Shown: positions 1 through 10,185, numbered from the stretch's first letter. The stretch is DNA of 64,000 bases from Rhodopirellula sp. P2 (GCF_028768465.1 NZ_CP118225.1:5933001-5997000), one strand, 5' to 3'. Notes: generated from the sequence alone by a model not told the origin. Translations and numbers: made by a program.

Positions 1-675
1 TTTGACTTGGACCCGAACGGGCGAGCCCTGTCCGGTCGCATTGGCGTGCAGGTCCATGTCGGGCCGCCAATGGAGGTTCGCTATCGCAATTTCTTCGTCA
101 AACGCTTGACGCCCACCACCCAACCCAAGGAATCGATCGAGATTCCCGCCGACGCAGAAAAGATCGTCCCACAAGGCGGCTGGAAGAACGCGGGGCAACG
201 CGACAGCAACCACAAACTGGTAGCAGCGGAACTCCCCGGCACCCGCAACGTCCACCGTGCCGGCCCCATTTGGCTGGCCTCACAACCCGATGCGGAAGGC
301 CTGGCCGCCGCCAAAAAAGCCGGCGTGACCCGAGTGATCACGCTGCGAAGTGAACGCGAGCTGGACTTTGACGACGAAGCCTTGGTGAAGGAAGCGGGAT
401 TGGAATTTCACGCGATCCGATTTGGTGGTCACCAACAAATGACGGATCAAAAGATCGATCAAATTCGCGAATTGCTCCAAACCGCTCGGCACGATGCCCA
501 AATCCTCCTGCACTGCGCGTCCGCCAATCGTGTGGGTGCCGTCTGGATCGCTCACCGTGTCCTGGATGGCCGCCAAGCAATCGAGAACGCGTTGCTGGAG
601 GGCAAGCAAATCGGACTGCTGGATCCCGATCTTGGCACGACCGCCATGGAATACGTGAACCAGCGAAAACGTTGA
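1..675 (+). CDS. DUF1080 / CX4R phosphatase fusion protein, C-terminal part (5' end outside window)
   Basis: The frame is open from base 1, so only the C-terminal ~224 residues are visible. The first ~35 residues (GRIGVQVHVGPPMEVRYRN, then FFVKRL) match the last strands of the DUF1080 (3-keto-disaccharide hydrolase, concanavalin-like) fold. A short linker follows, then a dual-specificity/tyrosine phosphatase-like domain with a V-T-R-V-I-T-L-R-S-E strand and the loop LLHCASANRVGAVW. The active-site spacing is C-x4-R, as in the DUF442/DSP-PTPase-like group, not the usual C-x5-R. The domain could act on a phospho-ester or have lost activity. Any signal peptide would lie upstream. Confidence is good for the two-domain reading and low for substrate. 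Confidence 0.8.
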   Translation, partial: FDLDPNGRALSGRIGVQVHVGPPMEVRYRNFFVKRLTPTTQPKESIEIPADAEKIVPQGGWKNAGQRDSNHKLVAAELPGTRNVHRAGPIWLASQPDAEGLAAAKKAGVTRVITLRSERELDFDDEALVKEAGLEFHAIRFGGHQQMTDQKIDQIRELLQTARHDAQILLHCASANRVGAVWIAHRVLDGRQAIENALLEGKQIGLLDPDLGTTAMEYVNQRKR

Positions 676-825
676 TGGCAGCCGCCGGGGAACCGCCCAA
701 TGCTTGATCCACCCTCAGTTCCTCCCGTTCCGTGTTCGCTCGTGACCTAACGTGTCACGGCGGTGGCGATGATACCAACATCGAAGTTTGATTCACCGCC
801 GCCCAGTTCCATCGGACCGCCCACC

Positions 826-1191
826 ATGTCAGTTGCAACGCTTTCCCCCGCCGCATCGACCGCATCTTTCGCACCCGCCAGCGAAACCTTCGCCCGTGCT
901 CACGGCCGCGTCTGCCAACGAGCCAACACGAAGTGGAGCCCCGCAAAAGTCTTGCGAACCGCGATGGCGGACAGCGATCGCTTTGTCGTGCAACTGGATT
1001 ACGTCGACTCGAAAGGCAAGCGAACTCGTCGAACCATCAGCCCAATCCGGTTCGGAGCCGCGGACCGCTTTCTCGGCCTGTGTCTGTGCCGCGAAGAACC
1101 TCGCCAGTTTCACTTGTCTCGTTGCAGCAACTTTCAGCTGCTCGACGCCGACGACGTGATCATGCCGGTTGAAATGGTCGAGCTGGACTGA
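826..1191 (+). CDS. Small WYL-like protein
   Basis: About 121 residues from the ATG at 826; in-frame starts also exist at 769 (ATG) and 763 (GTG). The second half reads like the end of a WYL domain: the stretch RTISPIRFGAADRFLGLCLC followed by R-E-E-P-R-Q-F-H-L-S-R resembles WYL strands that normally end transcriptional regulators. No helix-turn-helix is visible, so this would be a stand-alone sensor-like domain or a protein of other function. It has no operon partner: the neighbour upstream ends 150 bases away and a repeat array follows. The family link is an inference from pattern only. Confidence 0.55.
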   Translation: MSVATLSPAASTASFAPASETFARAHGRVCQRANTKWSPAKVLRTAMADSDRFVVQLDYVDSKGKRTRRTISPIRFGAADRFLGLCLCREEPRQFHLSRCSNFQLLDADDVIMPVEMVELD

Positions 1192-1423
1192 TTGAGCTGG
1201 ACTGATTGCGGCCACTCGACGCGATTTTGGGTGTTGGATCGACGGAGCGATTCAAAGCCCATGATGCAGGACAGGTCACAACTGGAATTGGTCAACGGCC
1301 GACCAATGACGGGCTCGCGAGGCCCGTGGACCGCTCGCAACGCCTCCCTCCCCCCAAGCATTGCACACGGTTGCCAGTTGCGACCTGGCCTACAGATTTG
1401 CCCCTTCCTTGCCAATGGATCAA
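1192..1423. other. Intergenic stretch before the repeat array
   Basis: No gene can be supported here. Short open frames on both strands have no recognisable motif. The interval leads directly into the repeat array that begins near 1424. Confidence 0.5.
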
Positions 1424-2560
1424 TGCAAATTGCAAATTGGTTGCCCCCTAAACCTGAGCCGCTTGACGCTCGCCACGGCTGTCGTCCAGAACCTGAGCCG
1501 CTGGCGCTCGCCACGACTGTCGCGCGCAACCGAGGCTAACGCCAACGGCTCACATGGTGGCTGTCGTTTCTGCCAGCCCAGCCAATTTCAGATCGGCAAT
1601 GTTCACCTTGCAATTTGCAATCGACCAGGACGCACCAGGCCCGGACGGGCCGACACAACCATTGCCGGGGTCGCCAGGCCCCGGAAGCAGGCATGTTCTC
1701 CAAGCATCAAAACCCCGAAGGGGTGACAGAGGCTGCGCACCCAACCTGAGCCGCTGGCGTTAGCCACGGTTGCTACACCCAACCTGAGCCGTTTGGCGCT
1801 CGCCACGGTTGTCGCGCGCAACCGAGGCGAACGCCAACGGCTCACATGGCTGTCCTCGCCTCCCCCAAAATCAGATCTGCAATGCCCACTTTGCAATTTG
1901 CAATCGACCAGGACGCACCAGGCCCGGATGGGCCGACACAACCATTGCCGGGGTCGCCAGGCCCCGGAAGCAGGCATGTTCTCCAGGCATCAAAACCCCG
2001 AAGGGGTGACAGAGGCTGTGCACCCAACCTGAGCCGCTGGCGTTAGCCACGGTTGCTACACCCAACCTGAGCCGTTTGACGCTCGCCACGACTGTCGCAC
2101 GCAACCGAGGCGAACGCCAACGGCTCACATGGTGGCACTCGTTTCTGCCAGCCCAGCCAATTTCAGATCGGCAATGTTCACCTTGCAATTTGCAATCGAC
2201 CAGGACGCACCAGGCCCGGACGGGCCGACACAACCATTGCCGGGGTCGTTAGGCCCCGGAAGCAGGCATGTTCTCCAGGCATCAAAACCCCGAAGGGGTG
2301 ACAGAGGCTGTGCACCCAACCTGAGCCGCTGGCGTTAGCCACGGTTGCTACACCCAACCTGAGCCGCTGGCGTTAGCCACGGTTGTCGTACTGAACCTGA
2401 GCCGTTTGACGCTCGCCACGGTTGTCGCGCGCAACCGAGGCGAACGCCAACGGCTCACATGGTGGCTCTCGTTTCTGCCAGCCCAGCCAAAATCAGATCT
2501 GCAATGCCCACTTTGCAATTTGCAATCGGCCAGGACGCACCCCACCACCCAAGTCTGCCG
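1424..2560. repeat. Tandem array of ~283-330 bp units
   Basis: Units begin with CTCACATGG at 1549, 1841, 2124 and 2454 (spacings 292, 283, 330), preceded by a partial unit from about 1424. Each unit holds a block containing TTGCAATTTGCAATCG, a palindromic block around CCGGGGTCGCCAGGCCCCGG, a block with AAACCCCGAAGGGG, and several copies of a ~28-base sub-repeat AACCTGAGCCG-(C/T)TGGCG-TTAGCC/CTCGCC-ACGG. The extra length between units 3 and 4 comes from one more sub-repeat. The last unit is truncated around 2550. No coding function is suggested; open frames through the units are by-products of the repeat. Confidence 0.9.
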
Positions 2561-2684
2561 ACGATTCCCGTCGCCCGCTCCCTTGGGTTATCATTCCCCC
2601 TGCAAGCGGCAGGGAGCGGCGGCTTCAATGCCAAACACGCTCCCGTCCCACCTCGCCCCCCGACCTTCACCCGGAGCCCATTTG

Positions 2685-4067
2685 ATGCAACCTTCACGCC
2701 GTGGATTCTTGAAAACCAGCGCCCTGGCAGGCGCCGTCGCTGGTTCCACCATGACCGCCACTTCCAAGTTGATCGCGGCAGAGGAGACCAAAAAACTCCG
2801 TCTGGCAGCCATCGGCGTCGGCGGCAGTCGCGGGCGATACAACCGCGGTGGCTCGATCGCCAATGACGCGGCCAAGTACGCGACGATGGTCGCCGTTTGC
2901 GACGTGGATGACCTGCACACCGAAGAATTCAGCCAAAAACACGGCGGCAACCTGAACAAGTACCGCGACTACCGCGAGCTGCTGGAAAAGGAAAAACCCG
3001 ATGTGGTCACGATCGGAACCCCGGACCATTGGCATGTGCCCATTGCGATCGCCTGCCTGCGAAGTGGTGCGGATGTGTACTGCGAAAAACCACTGACGCT
3101 GACGATCGACGAAGGCAAACAAATCCGCAAAGTCGTCGAAGAAACCGGCCGCGTGTTCCAAGTCGGAACCCAACAACGCAGCTCGGGCGGCCTGTTCCAA
3201 AAAGCGATCGCGATGGTTCAGTCGGGCCACGTGGGTGACAACGTCAACGCTTACATCGCCATCGGCGGCGCCCCCGGCGACGGACCTTTCGAAACCGCGG
3301 AAGCCCCCGAGGACCTGGACTGGAACATGTGGGTCGGCCCAGCAGCCAAGGCCGACTACTGCGAAGAACGCCGCAAGTACTTCCGTTGGTTCTTCGAATA
3401 TTCAGGCGGCAAAATGACTGATTGGGGCGCTCACCACATCGACATCGCTCAGTGGGCATTGGCTCCCGGCGAAAACGGCCCCACCACGATCAAGGGCACC
3501 GGCGAATTCCCCCCAACCGTCCCTGCGGATTTCAACTGGAATTCGTTCTTCGACGGCGAAGCCTCGCTGCCCAATGGCTACAACACGGCGACCAAGTTCA
3601 ACATCGAACTGACGTTCGAAAGCGGATCCAAGATGGTCGTCACCGACCATTACAAACGCGAAGAAGGGAACATCGATTTCCCCAACGGAATCCTGTTCGA
3701 AGGCGACAAGGGCCGAATCTTTGTCAATCGCGGCAAACTGACGGGTGCTCCCGTGGACAATTTGACGGCCGAGGACAACGCGAATCTGGACGCGAAAATC
3801 GCAGAACTTCGCAAAGGGAAAAAGGCAATGAGCCACATGGCCAACTTTTTTGCCTGCATTGAGGACGGCGGTCAGCCGATCTCAGACGTGTGGTCGCACC
3901 ACCGCACAATGACGTCCTGTCACCTGTGCAACCTTGCGTTGATGTTGGGCCGTGAATTGAAATGGGACCCGAAAGCCGAGCGATTTGTCGACGACGAGCA
4001 AGCCAACGGGCTGATGAGTCGCAAGTCACGAGCAGGATTTTCAGCCGAAACCCAAGCGACGAGCTGA
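2685..4067 (+). CDS. Gfo/Idh/MocA family oxidoreductase with Tat signal
   Basis: 460 residues, starting at the ATG at 2685 with a GGAG eight bases upstream; the open frame extends further back into the repeat array, but the Tat motif fixes the start. Residues 5-12 (RRGFLKTS) and the hydrophobic run after it form a twin-arginine signal, so the enzyme is probably exported folded. A Rossmann region follows (LRLAAIGVGGSRGRYN), with the family's nucleotide-side motif VYCEKPLTL. The C-terminal half has the alpha/beta dimerisation fold typical of glucose-fructose oxidoreductase-like proteins. NAD(P)-dependent oxidation of a sugar or cyclitol is likely; the substrate is unknown. It stands alone between a repeat array and rpsD. 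Confidence 0.92.
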   Translation: MQPSRRGFLKTSALAGAVAGSTMTATSKLIAAEETKKLRLAAIGVGGSRGRYNRGGSIANDAAKYATMVAVCDVDDLHTEEFSQKHGGNLNKYRDYRELLEKEKPDVVTIGTPDHWHVPIAIACLRSGADVYCEKPLTLTIDEGKQIRKVVEETGRVFQVGTQQRSSGGLFQKAIAMVQSGHVGDNVNAYIAIGGAPGDGPFETAEAPEDLDWNMWVGPAAKADYCEERRKYFRWFFEYSGGKMTDWGAHHIDIAQWALAPGENGPTTIKGTGEFPPTVPADFNWNSFFDGEASLPNGYNTATKFNIELTFESGSKMVVTDHYKREEGNIDFPNGILFEGDKGRIFVNRGKLTGAPVDNLTAEDNANLDAKIAELRKGKKAMSHMANFFACIEDGGQPISDVWSHHRTMTSCHLCNLALMLGRELKWDPKAERFVDDEQANGLMSRKSRAGFSAETQATS

Positions 4068-4265
4068 AATCCGGTCGATTCTGCGATCGATTGACTTTCA
4101 TTCCTCTTGTCAAAACGGGACCCAACGACGACACTTGCGGCCCCGTTTTCAAAATTCTGGCGTGAACACGTGAGTCCAAAGGCGGACATCACGAAGGAAC
4201 ACGCCGCAATTCCCCGCTGCACGTCTCGATCAGTCGCGACGTCTAGCACAACCGTGAAAGTCACG

Positions 4266-4874
4266 ATGGCACGTTACACAGGACCAAAAGCCCGCATCAA
4301 CCGCCGCCTCGGCACGATGCTTTACGAGACAGCCGGCGCAGCCCGTGCGATGGACCGTCGTCCGCAACCACCAGGCATGCACACTCGCGGTCGTCGCCCG
4401 AGTAACTACGGTGCGGCTTTGATGGAAAAGCAAAAGATCAAACACTATTACGGATTGGGCGAACGCCAACTCCGTCGTTACTTTGAGAACGTTGGCCGTA
4501 AATCGGGCAACACCGGGGAATTGTTGTTGCTGATGTGCGAACGTCGCTTGGACAACGTTGTCCGTCGCGTCGGTTTCACCAAGACTCGCCCTCAAGCTCG
4601 TCAGGGCATCACGCACGGTCACTTCTGCGTCAACGGCGTGAAGGTCACCAAGCCCGGCTACATGCTTCGCGCTGGCGACTTGATCGAAGTTCGCGGCCGC
4701 GAAAACCTGAAGAATCTGTACCGTGGCGTGATCGCCAACTCGCCACCAGACGGACTGGATTGGGTCTCGTTCGACAGCGAAACGCTGCGTGCGACCGTCC
4801 TGTCGTTGCCTGGCGCGGTTGACATCAGCCTGCCCGTCGACGCTAACAGCGTCGTCGAATTCTTGTCTCGCTAA
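4266..4874 (+). CDS. rpsD: 30S ribosomal protein S4
   Basis: 202 residues from the ATG at 4266, giving MARYTGPKARINRRLGT; longer in-frame starts from 4107 add residues that do not fit the family. S4 binds 16S rRNA and nucleates assembly of the small-subunit body. The N-terminal four-helix region is followed by the S4 RNA-binding domain (ERRLDNVVRRVGF, then ARQGITHGHFCVNG). It is a single gene here, outside any ribosomal operon, and is followed by a strong hairpin. Confidence 0.98.
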   Translation: MARYTGPKARINRRLGTMLYETAGAARAMDRRPQPPGMHTRGRRPSNYGAALMEKQKIKHYYGLGERQLRRYFENVGRKSGNTGELLLLMCERRLDNVVRRVGFTKTRPQARQGITHGHFCVNGVKVTKPGYMLRAGDLIEVRGRENLKNLYRGVIANSPPDGLDWVSFDSETLRATVLSLPGAVDISLPVDANSVVEFLSR

Positions 4875-4902
4875 CGCGGGTCAACAACGGATTGCTACTC
4901 AT

Positions 4903-4937
4903 CGGCCGCGTGTTCTTCACGCGGCCGTTTCCTTTCC
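4903..4937 (+). terminator. Hairpin terminator after rpsD
   Basis: A perfect 10-bp stem, CGGCCGCGTG (4903-4912) pairing with CACGCGGCCG (4918-4927), has a TTCTT loop and is followed by a T-rich TTTCCTTTCC tract. It lies 28 bases after the rpsD stop. Confidence 0.75.
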
Positions 4938-4970
4938 CGCACTCGTCTCTTTTTTGCTCTGGTTTCAAAC

Positions 4971-6398
4971 ATGCACGCTCCGGTTGTCGTTCTCGGTGGT
5001 GGCCCCGGTGGATACGCGGCGGCTTTCTTGGCTGCTGACGAAGGAATGGAAGTCACAATCGTCGAAGCGGAACCTCGCCTCGGCGGCACCTGCCTGATTC
5101 GAGGCTGCATTCCCAGCAAAGCATTGCTTCACGTGGCCAAGGTCATCAGTGAAGTCGAAGAGTTGAAATCCGAGTGGGGCATCGAGTACACCGGCGGTCC
5201 CAAAATCGACGTCGACGTCGTCCGGGCTCGCAAAGACAAGGTCATCGACAACCTGACCGGCGGACTCGGCGGACTGGCCAAACGCCGCAACGTCACCGTG
5301 ATCCAAGCTCGCGGCTCGTTCGTCAGCTCCAATGAACTGCAACTTGAAGGCGATCACAAATCGATCCCCGAAGGCGGACGCCTGACCTTCGACAAGTGCA
5401 TCATTGCGACAGGCAGCGTCCCCGCCATGCCACCTGCCTTTGACATCGGCAGCGACCGAGTCATGGACAGCACCGGCGCACTCGCCCTCAAAGACATCCC
5501 CGAAAATCTGTTGGTTGTCGGTGGCGGTTACATCGGCTTGGAAATGGGAACCGTCTACGCTCACCTGGGATCCAAGGTCAGCGTCGTTGAACTGGGCGAA
5601 TCTCTGCTTCCTGGTGCCGACCGCGACCTCGTCAAACCGCTGGCGAAGAAAATCGACAAGATGTGCGACGGCCGCGTGTTCCTGAACACCAAGGTCGGCT
5701 CGCTAGCCGAAGACGGTGACAAGGTTGTGGTCAGCTTTGAAGGCCCCAGCAAGTTCGGCACCGAATCCTACGACCGCGTGCTGATCAGCATCGGACGTCG
5801 CCCCGTCACCCGCGGGCTCGGCTTGGAAAACACAAAAGTCGAAGTCAACGAACGTGGTTTCATCGTTTGCGATGAACAACAACGCACGGCCGACCCCAAC
5901 ATCATGGCCATTGGCGATGTCGCCGGTGACCCCATGCTGGCTCACAAAGCCACCCACGAAGGCCGCGTCGCCGCAGAAGTGTTGGCCGGCAAGAACGTCG
6001 CCTTCGACAAAGCGGCGATCCCCGCCGTCGTGTTCACCGATCCCGAAATCGCTTGGGCCGGCCTGACCGAAGGCGAAGCCAAAGCCGCCGGCCGCAAGGT
6101 CGACGTCGAGGTCTACCCTTGGGCCGCCAGCGGTCGTGCACAAGCCATTGGCGTGACCAACGGCTTGACCAAATGGTTGGTCGACCCGGAAACCCATCGC
6201 GTGCTGGGCTGCGGCATCGTCGGCACCGGAGCCGGCGAACTGATCGCCGAAGCCGTGCTGGCAATCGAAATGGGCTGCGAAGTCACCGACATCACCGAGA
6301 CCGTTCACCCTCACCCCACACTCAGCGAAACGCTGATGAACGCCGGCGAAGTCCACTTCGGAACCGCCACCGAGATCTACAAGCCGAAACGGAAGTAG
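4971..6398 (+). CDS. lpdA: Dihydrolipoyl dehydrogenase (E3)
   Basis: 475 residues, the normal E3 length. The FAD-binding GxGxxG is [13 protein letters not shown] at the N-terminus. The redox-active disulfide is C41-C46 in [13 protein letters not shown], where LIRG replaces the commoner LNVG. The NAD-binding motif is [12 protein letters not shown], and the C-terminal interface has the catalytic HPHPTLSE. The enzyme reoxidises dihydrolipoamide for pyruvate, 2-oxoglutarate or branched-chain dehydrogenases or the glycine cleavage system. No E1/E2 genes lie next to it, so it probably serves several complexes. Confidence 0.97.
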   Translation: MHAPVVVLGGGPGGYAAAFLAADEGMEVTIVEAEPRLGGTCLIRGCIPSKALLHVAKVISEVEELKSEWGIEYTGGPKIDVDVVRARKDKVIDNLTGGLGGLAKRRNVTVIQARGSFVSSNELQLEGDHKSIPEGGRLTFDKCIIATGSVPAMPPAFDIGSDRVMDSTGALALKDIPENLLVVGGGYIGLEMGTVYAHLGSKVSVVELGESLLPGADRDLVKPLAKKIDKMCDGRVFLNTKVGSLAEDGDKVVVSFEGPSKFGTESYDRVLISIGRRPVTRGLGLENTKVEVNERGFIVCDEQQRTADPNIMAIGDVAGDPMLAHKATHEGRVAAEVLAGKNVAFDKAAIPAVVFTDPEIAWAGLTEGEAKAAGRKVDVEVYPWAASGRAQAIGVTNGLTKWLVDPETHRVLGCGIVGTGAGELIAEAVLAIEMGCEVTDITETVHPHPTLSETLMNAGEVHFGTATEIYKPKRK

Positions 6399-6709
6399 GT
6401 GGGAGGGGGAAAGTGGCCCAGGAACACAGGGCCACAGGTGGAACCAAGCATGCCACCACCAATCACCAATTTGCAATTTGCAATCCTCCCCCCAACCCTC
6501 GCTTGCAACCCGCAGAAACAATCGCGGGCCATTTCCCCCAGGGCCGTACGACCAAGCATCCAACTGATGCGACGCGTCATGCCGTTCACCATCGGTGGCG
6601 ATTGCCGGCTTGGTTTCTTCCGCTGCCCCGGTTTCTTTGGCAAACACTGGAAATGGCGAGGGGGACAAGGCAAACTGGATGCCTTCTCTCCCGACCACAA
6701 AGGTGTTGC
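6399..6709. other. Intergenic spacer
   Basis: No gene recognised. It contains ACCAATTTGCAATTTGCAAT near 6466, which resembles the TTGCAATTTGCAAT block of the array at 1.4-2.55 kb. Confidence 0.5.
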
Positions 6710-9205
6710 ATGCTCGTCCGCCGACGTTTTGTCCTGACCGCCACGCTTGCCCTGACCGCTGGCTTCTTTGGTCACCTTCCCGGCACAATCTCGCCAGCGA
6801 TGGCAGATTCGACCGAGCAAACTCAAGCACCTCCAGCACCGCCGAAGAAAGATCCAGCGGTCCTATCGCTCCGCCGGCTCTTCAAGACATCCGACTTCCG
6901 ATCGAAAACTCGAACCCTAGTTTGGGACGACACTCAAGACATCCTTTGGGAACGCCAAACCGGCAAAGAAGGCCCTGCCCTGAACCAACTCTCGGTTCCG
7001 GATCGGGAGCCAAGCACGATCGTCCCTCGCGAGATCTTTTTGTTGCCAGCGGAGCCAGCCTCCCCGGAATCCAACGAGAACGAGGCGGCCCCAGCCGACC
7101 CCAAGCCGATCGAGATCAGCCAGTGGACGCTCTCGGCCGACGACCGGTACCTGCTCGTCTACAACAACACCCGCCGAGTCTGGCGACAACACACACGCGG
7201 CGACTACTGGTTGCGAGACGTCAGCGTTGACTCGCCGAACGCAGCCTGGCGAAAAGTGGGTGGCGACGACGCCGCGGAAGCCCAAACCATGTTTGCGACC
7301 TTCGCACCCGATGGACAATCCATCGCCTTCGTTCGCGACAACGACCTGCACTTGGAAGATTGCCAAACAGGCGATCTTCAGATGGTCGCTGGCTCGGACG
7401 ATCCCAAGCTGATCAGCGGAACATTTGACTGGGTTTACGAAGAGGAACTCGGCCTGCGAAACGGATTGCGTTTCAGCCCGAACAGCCAAAAGCTGGCGTT
7501 CTGGCAACTGGACAGCAACGGGGTGCCGATCCAAACCATGATCGACAACACCTCGGAGCGATACGCCCAAACAATTGAGTTTGCTTACCCCAAAGTTGGT
7601 CAAACCAACTCCGCCGCTAAAGTCGGCGTCTGGGACCGAACCAACCAAAAAACCGTGTGGTTGGATCTACCTGGCGACCCGCGTGAGAACTACATCGCCG
7701 CGGTTGACTGGTTGCCCAGTGAGTTCGCACACGCGAATCAGCGATTGCTGATTCAGCAACTCAACCGAAAACAAAATCAAAACCACGTCTTCCTCTGCGA
7801 TGCTGAAACGGGCCACTGCGTCAACATTCACACCGAAGTCAGCGACGCTTGGGTGCGGCACCTAAGAGAACTGCACTGGCTGCCCAGCTCCGTCTTCGGA
7901 AGCGATGCATCGGGCAACTCATCGCCACGTTTGCTGTGGTTGTCAGAACGATCGGGATGGCAACACATCGAAGCCATCGAAATCCCGTCCCCCGATTCCC
8001 TTGAAGAAGAATCCAACCTGCCTTCGCGAATCACGCCGGTGACGGGTGGCTCGTGGGACGTGATCTCGATTGCGGCCGTCGCGAAGGACGGCAGCCACAT
8101 CGACTTCATCGCGTCGCCGGAACAGCCTTCCCAACGAGCGCTCTATCGCGTGTCCCTCCAGCAAGGTTTGGGCGGACAGCTCGCGACGACCCCGCAACGC
8201 GTCTCCCCGGAAAAAGGCGGCACCTACTCCTATTCATTCAGCCCCACCGCTCAATACGCCGTGGAATCGTGGTCGGACTTCAACTCCGCTCCGGTGCAAA
8301 GACTCGTCCAACTGCATCCCTACAAACAACTGAAAACGTTCGACGACAACGAGAAGCTGGAAGACGCCCTTGAGAAGCTCGCTCCGGTCCACACGGAATT
8401 TGTGCGACTGCCCATCGGTGAATTCACGGCTGATCCTGCCTCCAAGGATGTGGAACTGGATGTGTGGATCATGATGCCGGTCGGGAAGGATGGAACCACC
8501 AAGACCCTGGATCCGAAGAGCACACCGCTGCTGGTTCATGTCTACGGTGAGCCCGCGGGCCAGACCGTCTTGGATCAATACGGCGGAACCACTTACCTGT
8601 GGCATCGCCTGCTGACTCAGCATGGCATTGCTGTTGCAAGTGTCGACAATCGCGGCGCCAACGCGCCTCGCGGAAAATCCTTCCGCCAATCGATCTACAA
8701 AAAAATTGGGCGTCTTTCGATCTCGGATCAAGCCCACGCGACGCAAGCGATGCTGAAGCACTTTGCTGCTCTTGATCCCGAGCGAGTTGGATTGTGGGGC
8801 TGGAGCGGCGGCGGCTCCTCAACCCTCAACGGGCTGTTCCAATTCCCAGAGCTGTACTCGATGGGAATCGCCGTCGCGCCTGTTCCGGACCAACTGGATT
8901 ACGACACGATCTACCAAGAACGCTACATGGGATTGGTCACCGAAAACCGCGACGCGTTTGTGGCGGGGTCACCGATCACGCATGCCAGCGGTTTGTCCGA
9001 CCCCTTGCTGCTGATCCACGGAACAGCCGATGACAACGTGCACTACGCGTCGTCGGCGCGTCTGATCAATCGCTTGATCGCAGAGAACAAGCAGTTCCAG
9101 ATGATGGCGTATCCCGGACGCACCCACTCGGTCAGCGAAGGCGAAGGCACACGCTATCACCCGCGGACGATGATGACTAACTTCATCCTCCAGCACCTGA
9201 AGTAA
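6710..9205 (+). CDS. S9 family prolyl oligopeptidase / dipeptidyl peptidase IV-like
   Basis: 831 residues from the ATG at 6710; the frame is open much further upstream inside lpdA, but the signal peptide (MLVRRRFVLTATLALTAGFF, cleaved after ...MADS) sets the start. The N-terminal beta-propeller resembles DPPIV (YLLVYNNTRRVWRQHTRGDY; FDWVYEEELGLRNGLRFSP). The C-terminal alpha/beta hydrolase has S699 in GWSGGGSS, the acid in HGTADDNVHY (D774/D775) and H806 in GRTHSVS. The double Glu (YEEELG) that binds the substrate N-terminus in DPPIV is present, favouring dipeptidyl release from secreted peptides. It stands alone, followed by a repeat array. Confidence 0.93.
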   Translation: MLVRRRFVLTATLALTAGFFGHLPGTISPAMADSTEQTQAPPAPPKKDPAVLSLRRLFKTSDFRSKTRTLVWDDTQDILWERQTGKEGPALNQLSVPDREPSTIVPREIFLLPAEPASPESNENEAAPADPKPIEISQWTLSADDRYLLVYNNTRRVWRQHTRGDYWLRDVSVDSPNAAWRKVGGDDAAEAQTMFATFAPDGQSIAFVRDNDLHLEDCQTGDLQMVAGSDDPKLISGTFDWVYEEELGLRNGLRFSPNSQKLAFWQLDSNGVPIQTMIDNTSERYAQTIEFAYPKVGQTNSAAKVGVWDRTNQKTVWLDLPGDPRENYIAAVDWLPSEFAHANQRLLIQQLNRKQNQNHVFLCDAETGHCVNIHTEVSDAWVRHLRELHWLPSSVFGSDASGNSSPRLLWLSERSGWQHIEAIEIPSPDSLEEESNLPSRITPVTGGSWDVISIAAVAKDGSHIDFIASPEQPSQRALYRVSLQQGLGGQLATTPQRVSPEKGGTYSYSFSPTAQYAVESWSDFNSAPVQRLVQLHPYKQLKTFDDNEKLEDALEKLAPVHTEFVRLPIGEFTADPASKDVELDVWIMMPVGKDGTTKTLDPKSTPLLVHVYGEPAGQTVLDQYGGTTYLWHRLLTQHGIAVASVDNRGANAPRGKSFRQSIYKKIGRLSISDQAHATQAMLKHFAALDPERVGLWGWSGGGSSTLNGLFQFPELYSMGIAVAPVPDQLDYDTIYQERYMGLVTENRDAFVAGSPITHASGLSDPLLLIHGTADDNVHYASSARLINRLIAENKQFQMMAYPGRTHSVSEGEGTRYHPRTMMTNFILQHLK

Positions 9206-9220
9206 ACACCTTCGCGACCC

Positions 9221-10185
9221 TGTGAGCCGACGGCCGTTAGGCCCGGTTACCACGCACTCGTTCAAGCCAGCGATGCAGTGGCGAAAGAACACTGCGATCG
9301 GCGTGAGCACCACGTCGGCATGCCTGCGGTCACAATTGAAAAAGTAAAATTGACAATTGTAAATTGAAAAAGGGCGGTCGTAGGTTCTCGACTACCGCAC
9401 CAACCCTGTGAGCCGCAGGCCGTTAGGCCCGGTTAACACGCACTCGTTCAAGCCGGCGATGCAGTGGCGAAAGAACACTGCGATCGGCGTGAGCACCACG
9501 TCGGCATGCCTGCGGTCACAATTGAAAAAGTAAAATTGACAATTGTAAATTGATAAACGGCGGTCGCAGGTTCTCGACTACCGCACCGACCATGTGAGCC
9601 GACGGCCGTTAGGCCCGGTTACCACGCACTCGTTCAAGCCGGCGATGCAGTGGCGAAAGAATGCTGCGATCGGCATGAGCACCACGTCGGCATGCCTGCG
9701 GTCACAATTGAAAAAGTAAAATTGACAATTGTAAATTGATAAACGGCGGTCGTAGGTTCTCGACTACCGCACCGACCACGTGAGCCGCAGGCCGTTAGGC
9801 CCGGTTAACACGCACTCGTTCAAGCCGGCGATGCAGTGGCGAAAGAACACTGCGATCGGCGTGAGCTCCACGTCGGCATGCCTGCGGCTGTCATTGAAAA
9901 AGTAAAATTGACAATTGCAAATTGAAAAATGGCCGTCGCAGGTTCTCGACTACCGCACCGAGCATGTGAGCCGACGGCCGTTAGGCCCGGTTAACACGCA
10001 CTCGTTCAAGCCGGCGATGCTGTGGCGAAAGAATGCTGCGATCGCCGTGAGCACCACGTCGGTATGCCTGCGGTCACAATTGAAAAAGTGAAATTGACAA
10101 TTGCAAATTGATAAACGGTGGTCGTAGGTCTCGACTACCGCACCGACCATGTGAGCCGACGGCCGTTAGGCCCGGTTACCACGCA
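9221..10185. repeat. Tandem array, five 186-bp units plus a partial sixth
   Basis: Units start with TGTGAGCCG (CGTGAGCCG in the fourth) at 9221, 9407, 9593, 9779, 9965 and 10150, a constant 186-base step (185 for the last). Each carries CCGTTAGGCCCGGTTA, a middle block around CACGTCGGCATGCCTG, an AT-rich block CAATTGAAAAAGTAAAATTG followed by ACAATTG, and GGTTCTCGACTACCGC. The AT-rich block forms inverted repeats (CAATTG...CAATTG). Copies differ at few positions, so the array is young or homogenised. No gene is present. Confidence 0.92.

Noticed and set aside
2406-2684. N-terminal extension of the Gfo/Idh/MocA oxidoreductase
   Set aside because: The upstream frame is translated repeat-array sequence; the twin-arginine signal and GGAG place the start at 2685.
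5703-6839. 378-codon minus-strand frame across the end of lpdA
   Set aside because: It is an antisense shadow of lpdA with no recognisable domain.
9221-10185. CRISPR array
   Set aside because: The period is 186 bases with no unique spacers between short repeats and no cas genes; it is an ordinary tandem repeat.
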